This document shows positions 57,773 through 64,000 of a stretch of 64,000 bases of DNA, piece by piece. The translations under genes were made by a program, and so were the position numbers. The stretch spans positions 20,582,241 to 20,646,240 of the forward strand of contig CAMZMU010000123.1 in assembly GCA_947311845.1 (NCBI GenBank). Direction: 5' to 3'. The stretch comes from Poa pratensis. Taxonomy: Eukaryota; Streptophyta; Magnoliopsida; Poales; Poaceae. The notes beneath the pieces are model-generated. The model made no database searches. It worked only from the letters and a program-made list of their open reading frames with translations, and was not told the origin of the DNA. Numbering within the stretch: the stretch's first letter is position 1; every line of letters begins with the position of its first letter.

Positions 57773-59449
57773 AGCATCCCCAAGCTTAGTTCTACTCGTT
57801 CTCGAGTAGGTAAAACGATAAAAACAAAATAATTTCTGAGGTGACATGCTACCATCATAATCTTGATCAAATAGTATTGTAAAGCACATGTTATGAATGA
57901 AGTGATCCAGGTCAATGGTCTATAGTTTGCTAGCAAGTAGATAATGAGCAAACAACTGAATCATATAAGCAAAAACTTTTCATGAATAGTACTTTCGAGA
58001 CAAGCATCAAAAAGTTTTGCATAAGAGTTAACTCATAAAACAATAGATTCTAAGTAAAAGGTATTTAACCAACACAAAGGAAGATTTAACCTTCAGCAAT
58101 TGCTTTCAACTTTCAACATATATATCTCATGGATATTTGTCAACACAAAGCAATATAATAAGTGCAATATACAGGCATATAAAAATTGTTGCACCCAAGT
58201 TGACACTAGTGTTTGCTTCTGAGATAGAAAGAAGTAGAAAAACTGACTCAACATGAAAGTAAAAGAAAGGCCCTTCGCAGAGGGAAGCAGGGATTAAATC
58301 ATGTGCTAGAGTTTTTTAAGTTTTTGAAATCATAAAGAGAGTAAAAATAAGTTTTGGGAGGTGTTTGTTAATTGTCAACGAATCAGAAAATGGAAAGTAC
58401 AATATGACCCCTGCCAACCAGACTTTCAAGAGCGGCTCCCATGAAGGACGTTATTTCTACCAGCAAGCCAGATCATCCCTCTTCTCTTTTGTTTACACAT
58501 GCAGATATTTCACTGTTTATCATTGCTTGACTAATAAATCAGGTCAAAAATGTGAAGAGAATTAAGCGGTTAAAGTTGTAATTAATTGGGACTGTGCACC
58601 CCATTTGCCAGCTCTTTTTGCAAAATTAATGGATAAGCGGATGTATATGCCGCTAGTCTGGTGGTAAAGTCTGTTTGACAGTTGACATAAAGATATCCAC
58701 CCCGTCCTCATGAGCTTGGTAAACATTGACACAAAAAGAGTAATAATTTTTTGAATAGTTTAAAGGTAGCACATGAAAAATTTACTTGGAATGGCAAGAA
58801 ATACCACATATAGGTAGTTATGGTGGACACAAATGGCATGGATTTTTGCTCAAGGTTTTGGATGCACGAGAAGCATTCCCTCTCAGTACAAAGTTTAGGC
58901 TAGCAAGGTTATTTGAAGCAAACACAGGATATCAACCGACACAGCAAGACTTATATGAAAACATATTGCAAGCATTATAAGACTCTACACTGTCTTCCTT
59001 GTTAACCAAACCCTTTTACTAGAAAATATCTAGACCTTAGAGATACAGTAGTTCTTCATTAATAGGTTTTAACTACATGATACAAAAGTTTAAACATGAA
59101 CTACTTGATAACTCAAAACAATTGACAAGTATCAAATTATCCAATACAGTGATCTACAAGAATATGTAATCTTTTTCCATTATACCATCTACCACATGCA
59201 ACATTTTCTGTTCCAACCAAACACCAATCAACTTATTTCAACATAAACTTTCCAAACAATTATAAGTGAAGAAAGAGAGTACTTTCTTTAAAAGAACTAA
59301 CAGCTCTGAATAAGAGATGCATGCAAAACAGGAGCTAAAAGCATAACAATAGCTAGATAAGAATACTCAACAAGTATAAGTGAAGAATAGGAGTATTCAT
59401 ATTTAAAAAACAGAGCGTGTCTCTCTCCCAATCAAAGAATGCTAGGGTC
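57773..59449 (-). mobile_element. Internal region of gypsy copy A, 3' part
   Basis: It is collinear with 61046-62830 (for example 'gcatccccaagcttagtt', 'gtgacatgctac.atcataatcttgatca', 'gagcggctcccatgaaggacg', 'tggtggacacaaatggcatgg'). About 95 bases present in the other copy (61,605-61,705) are missing. It stops abruptly at gctagggtc, where the second LTR begins. No reverse transcriptase motif. Confidence 0.75.
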
Positions 59450-61045
59450 TGATGACGTGAAACACACGTTCTTTGGGAGACCCCAAGAGGAAGGTATGAT
59501 GTAGTCAGCAGCAAGTTTTCCCTCAGAAAGAAACCAAGGTTATCGAACCAGTAGGAGCAGCAACTCTTCAGAAGGTTGTCAACGGCGCCAGAAAAATAGC
59601 TGTCGCAGGGAGTCTGGACTGTTGACGTGGAATCTGCACACAACACAATCAAACTACTTTGCCCCAACGAAACAGTGAGGTTGTCAATCTCACTGGCTTG
59701 CTGAAAACAAAGGATTAAACGTATGGTGTGGAAAATGAGTATTAAATTGCAGAGAATGAAAAAGGAACAGTTTGCAGTTTGTGGTTGTTTAATCAGTGTA
59801 AAAGAATGGACCGGGGTCCACAGTTCACTAGTGGTGTCTCTCCATAAAAGATAACTAACATGTTGGGTGAACAAATTACAGCTGGGCAATTGACGAATAG
59901 TGAGCGCATGACAATGCATATACATGACATGTTGACTACTATGATATTTAATTGGGCATTACGACATAATACATAGATCGTTATCCAACAGCATCTATGA
60001 CTAATAATCCACCGCCGGGTTGTCATCCGAGTCCCCCGTTGGTATTAAGTTGCAAGCAACGGATAATTGCATTAAGTAAAGTGCGTAATGTAAACAAACA
60101 CATATGCCGTGGACATAGCATCGTTAGGTTATCCCTAGTGGCAACAGCACATCCACAACCTTAGAACTTTCTGTCACTGTCCCAGGTTAAACGGAGACAT
60201 GAACCCACTATCTAGCATAAATACTCTCTCTTGGAGTTACAAGCATCTACTTGGCCAAAGCATCTACGAGTAACGGAAAGCATGCAAGATCTTAAATAAC
60301 ATATAAGATAGATTGATAATCAACTTGACATAATATTCAATATTCATCGGATCCCAGCAAACACAACATGTAGCATTACAATAATATGATCTTGATCATG
60401 TAGGGCAGCTCACAAGATCTAAACATGATGGCACAAAGTGGAGAGACAACCATCTAGCTACTGCTATGGACCCGTAGTCCAAGGATGAACTACTCACGCA
60501 TCACTCCGGAGGCAGGCATGGCGATGTAGAAGCCTCCGGTGACGATTCCCCTCTCCGGCAGGGTGCCGGGAAGAGGTTCTGAACCCTCCCGAGCTAGGGT
60601 TGACGACGGCGGCGTCTCTGGAACTTTTCGTGGATATTTGCTCAGGTACTTAGGGTTTTCGCGTCGGGGGGAATAAGTAGGCGAAAGGGCGGCGGCTGGA
60701 GAGGCCCGTGGGGCCCACACCACCCAGGGCGCGGCAGAGGGGGGCCCGCGCCCTGGCCACGTGTGGGGCCCACGTGGCTCCTCTCCGTCGCCTCTTTGGT
60801 CCGTCAGTGAGTTCTGGTAAAATAGGGACTCCCGTGTAGTTTCGTCCAATTCCGAGAATATTTCCAGACTAGCTTTTCTGGAATACAAAAACAGCAGAAA
60901 ACAGGAACTGGCACTTCGGCATCTTGTTAATAGGTTAGTCCCAAAAAATGTATAAAAGTGATATAAAGTAGATGCAAAACATGTAGCAATTGGTATAAAA
61001 CAAGCATGGAACATCAAAAATTATAGATACGTTTGAGACGTATCA
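59450..61045 (-). repeat. Gypsy LTR, copy B (1,596 bp)
   Basis: It runs from tgatgacgtga to gagacgtatca and belongs to the same family as copy A. It is preceded by internal sequence of the family rather than by a primer site, so it is the 3' LTR of a second minus-strand element inserted into the first. Confidence 0.8.
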
Positions 61046-64000
61046 GCATCCCCAAGCTTAGTTCCTACTCGTCCTCGAGTAGGTAAACGATAAAAACAAA
61101 TAATTTTTGAGGTGACATGCTACTATCATAATCTTGATCATATAATATTGCAAGGCACATGTAAATGAATGAAGTGATCCAAGTCAATGGTCTATAATTT
61201 GCTATCAAATAGATAATGAGTAAACAATGAATCACACAAGCTAAACGTTTTCATGAATAGTACTTTCGAGACAAGCATCAAACAGTTTTGCATAAGTGTT
61301 AACTCATAAAGCAATAGTTTCTAATAAAAGGTATTTAATCAACACAAAGGAAGAATTTAGTTTCAGCATTTGCTTCAACTTTCAACATATTTATCTCATG
61401 GATATTGTCAACACAAAGTAGTATAACAAGTCCAATACATTGCATATAACGCATGTTGTAACAAATTGACACTAGTGTTTGCTTGTGGAAGACAGAAAGA
61501 ATAGGAAAACTGACTCAACATAAAAGTAAAAGAAAGGCCCTTCGCAGAGGGAAGCAGGGATTAAATCATGTGCTAGAGCTTTTAGGTTTTTGAAAGCATA
61601 TAGAGATTGCATAAAATATTTGATACTCCTCCCAACCTTGCTAACACAAGCCATGGCTAACCGAATCCTCGGGTGCCTTCCATCAATCACATACCATGGA
61701 GGAGTATCTATTTTTGAGAGGTGTTTGTTAATTGTCAACGAATGGTAGCGGGTGAGAACAGTATTCTACCTGTCGAACGGACTTTTAAGAGCGGCTCCCA
61801 TGAAGGACGTTATTTCTACCAGCAAGGCAGATCATCCCTCTTTCTCTTTGGTTTACACACATTCAGGTATTTCACTGTTTGTCATTGCTTACTGATGAAT
61901 CAGGGCAAAAGTGTGAAGAGAATTAATTGGTTAAAGTTGTAATTAATTGGGACTGGGCACCCCGTTGCCAGCTCTTTTTGCAAGTTATTGGATAAGCGGA
62001 TGTATATGCCACTAGTCCAGGTGTAAAAGTCCACTCGACAAATAGAATAAAGAATAACCACACTAATTCCTCATGAGCTAGTAAACATTGACACAAAAAG
62101 GGAATAATAACATTTTGAATAATTTAAAGGTAGCACATGAAAAATTTACTTGGAGTGGCAAGGAAATACCACATATAGGTAGTTATGGTGGACACAAATG
62201 GCATGGATTTTGGCTCAAGGATTTGGATGCACGAGAAGCATTCCCTCTCAGTACAGAGTTTAGGCTAGCAAGGTTATGTAAGCAAACAAGAATATCAACC
62301 CGTACACCAAGTTTTATATGACAAACATATTGCAAACGTTATAAGACTTCATACCGTCTTCCTTGTTAACCAAACCCTGTTATTAGAAAATATCTAGACC
62401 TTAGAGGTACCACGATGCAAACCAAATTTTCAACAAGCTTTACGGTAGTTCTTCACTAATAGGCTTAACTCATGTGATGCACAATTTAATCATGATCTAC
62501 TTGTTAACTCAAAACAATTGACAAGCATCAAGTTATCCATTTTAGTGATCTACAAGATTAAGCAAGTTTTTCCTTATACCAATTACCACATGCAACATTT
62601 TCTGAACCAACCAAACACCAATCAATTTATTTCATCAACTCTCCAAACAAATATAAGTGAAGCAAGAGAGTACTTTCTACAAAAGAAAGCTAATAGCTCT
62701 GACAAGAGATACATGAAAACAAGAGCTAAAAGCTGAACAGCGCTAGATATGAATACTCAACAAATATAAGTGAAGAATAGGAGTATTCTCATGAAAAAGC
62801 GGAGCGTGTCTCTCTCCCAATCAAGAATGCTAGGGTCCAGTCAAGCTTTATTGAAAATAAAATGCAATACTGAAAATAAAAAGCACACAGACGCTCCAAG
62901 AAAAGCACATATGATGTGAAAGAATTAAAATATAGTTTCACTAGAGATGACCTGATAATTTTGACGATGAAGAAGGGGATGCCTTGGGCATCCCCAAGCT
63001 TAGACGCTTGAGTCTTCTTGAAATATGCTGGGGAGATCCATGGGAGCCTCCCCAAGCTTAAGCTCTTCACTCTTCTTGATCCTATTATATCATCCTTCTC
63101 TCTTGACCCTTGAAAACTTCCGTCACACCAAACTCAAAGTAGATCTCATTAGAGGGTTAGTGCATAAAAAAATTCACATGTTCTGTAAAGACGCAATATG
63201 ATTTGTTACTTTAAACATTAGCTACAGCCACTGATGTTATGTGAAGCTCTTCCACCCAAAAAAGAATTTCACTCAACACTAGTAAAAGAGAGAATGCGAA
63301 AAATAAAAAGGCATAATCTGTCTAAAACAGAACAGTCCGCAAAGACGAATTTTTTCGAGGCACTTACGACGCTCAGATCGAGAAACTCTGAACTAATGAA
63401 AGTTTCAGACATTCATAAAGATTACGCACAAAAATTTCAGATTTTTTAACAATCTGGTGATTTTAGGAATTTCGTACAGTGAACAGCAAAAATCTGTTTC
63501 TGCGCAGCAATCAAAATTAAGCATCATCTTATCATTAGAGGCTACTCTTGGCACAACAATGCGAGAAAATAAAGATACAAAGGAGTTGCTACAGAAGTAA
63601 ACAAACTCCTTGACTCAATAAAAGAAAAATTGCAGAAAAATAAAATGGGTTGCCTCCCATAAGCGCTTTTCTTTAACGCCTTTTAGCTAGGCACAAAGCA
63701 TGCATCAAGTATTACCAAGTGAAGAAGCATCAACATTGAGGTCGGAAGTTTTCTCAACAATGCAATTTATCTTGTCTATGTAAGTTTCGGAATTCCCTTT
63801 CTCAATACCTCTAGGCTCATCATTTTCATCAAATGGGTTCTCAGGAACAATCCAATCAAAATTCTTTTCTAGTGCCTCCTGCATTCCTATAAGCTTAAAA
63901 GGTATAGGTATTTTAACTTCCCCCTCACCATTAGTTTCCTTAGTGTACTTGAGCCTCTCTTTTTCAAGTTTTTCAAGTGTATTAACAACGTCAATACAAT
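61046..64000 (-). mobile_element. Internal region of gypsy copy B, runs off the window
   Basis: A purine tract follows the LTR, then non-coding or decayed sequence. The minus strand includes a short frame 'HPRIRLAMACVSKVGRSIKY' (about 61,690-61,620) that the other copy lacks. The phrase ccccaagctta recurs at 62,991 and 63,050. A gag-side reading frame enters from the right edge. Confidence 0.75.
63705..64000 (-). CDS. Retrotransposon polyprotein C-terminal part, partial
   Basis: A single open minus-strand frame runs from beyond the right edge to a stop at 63705. It reads ...NTLEKLEKERLKYTKETNG, PFKLIGMQEALEKNFDWIVP, then IEKGNSETYIDKINCIVEKT and ends SSLGNT. It is charged and partly coiled-coil-like. 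Its position in the gypsy element, far from the 3' LTR, suggests gag or an element-specific protein, but no diagnostic motif is in the window. Confidence 0.5.
   Translation of the reverse strand, partial: CIDVVNTLEKLEKERLKYTKETNGEGEVKIPIPFKLIGMQEALEKNFDWIVPENPFDENDEPRGIEKGNSETYIDKINCIVEKTSDLNVDASSLGNT

Overview
The window looks like intergenic and low-gene-density chromatin from a grass nuclear genome, most likely Triticeae (wheat, barley, rye, Aegilops or a relative). The grounds are the long gypsy LTRs of 1.3-1.6 kb, CACTA, PIF/Harbinger, Mutator, hAT and Stowaway elements nested in one another, GC-rich exons with GT/AG introns, and LTR starts and ends that I recall from Triticeae gypsy and copia families. 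That family recall comes from memory and was not searched. There are no bacterial features.

Layout. 1-5 kb: mostly unassigned sequence with a tiny retroposon insertion, a GC-rich A-tailed block, possible minus-strand exons near 3.3-3.8 kb, and a GC-rich element with palindromic ends (4.1-5.0 kb). 5,062-15,571: a PIF/Harbinger transposon with a broken transposase, split by an 8.4-kb Athila-like gypsy retrotransposon (6,241-14,621, target duplication cacgg) that carries gag and protease but no visible reverse transcriptase or integrase. 15.7-34 kb: a duplicated accessory region. A gene for a tiny two-segment hydrophobic protein appears three times on the minus strand (17.5, 24.9 and 33.6 kb) with related promoters and flanks. 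Between the copies lie a LINE-derived RNase H reading frame, a LINE reverse-transcriptase remnant, a complete Mutator-like element (25,683-29,659) with a transposase carrying one frameshift, two Tourist-like elements sharing one TAA, and a frameshifted F-box fragment. 34,427-42,031: a CACTA element holding a second CACTA (36,565-40,422), which itself holds a copia-type solo LTR (38,233-39,546); captured B3-like and other gene fragments ride inside. 42.5-43.3 kb: a hAT-like element with an 8-bp target duplication.

Host genes. Two stand out. A B3-domain gene (43,884-45,342) has a proline-rich first exon that contains a 147-bp tandem duplication and an in-frame stop. A five-exon WRKY transcription factor gene (49,291-51,510, 545 residues, group IIb, closest by motif to the WRKY72/61/9 type) appears intact and has five W-box cores in the 500 bp upstream. 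It is the only gene I would call functional with high confidence. Downstream are Stowaway and hAT MITEs, an old copia LTR remnant, about 2.8 kb with nothing recognisable, and from 56,193 to the right edge two copies of one gypsy family apparently nested in each other.

How it fits together: most of the window is transposon layering, and exact target duplications let the order of insertion be read in several places. The least explained host signal is the triplicated small hydrophobic protein family, whose coding frame looks conserved between copies while the surrounding DNA has been rearranged.
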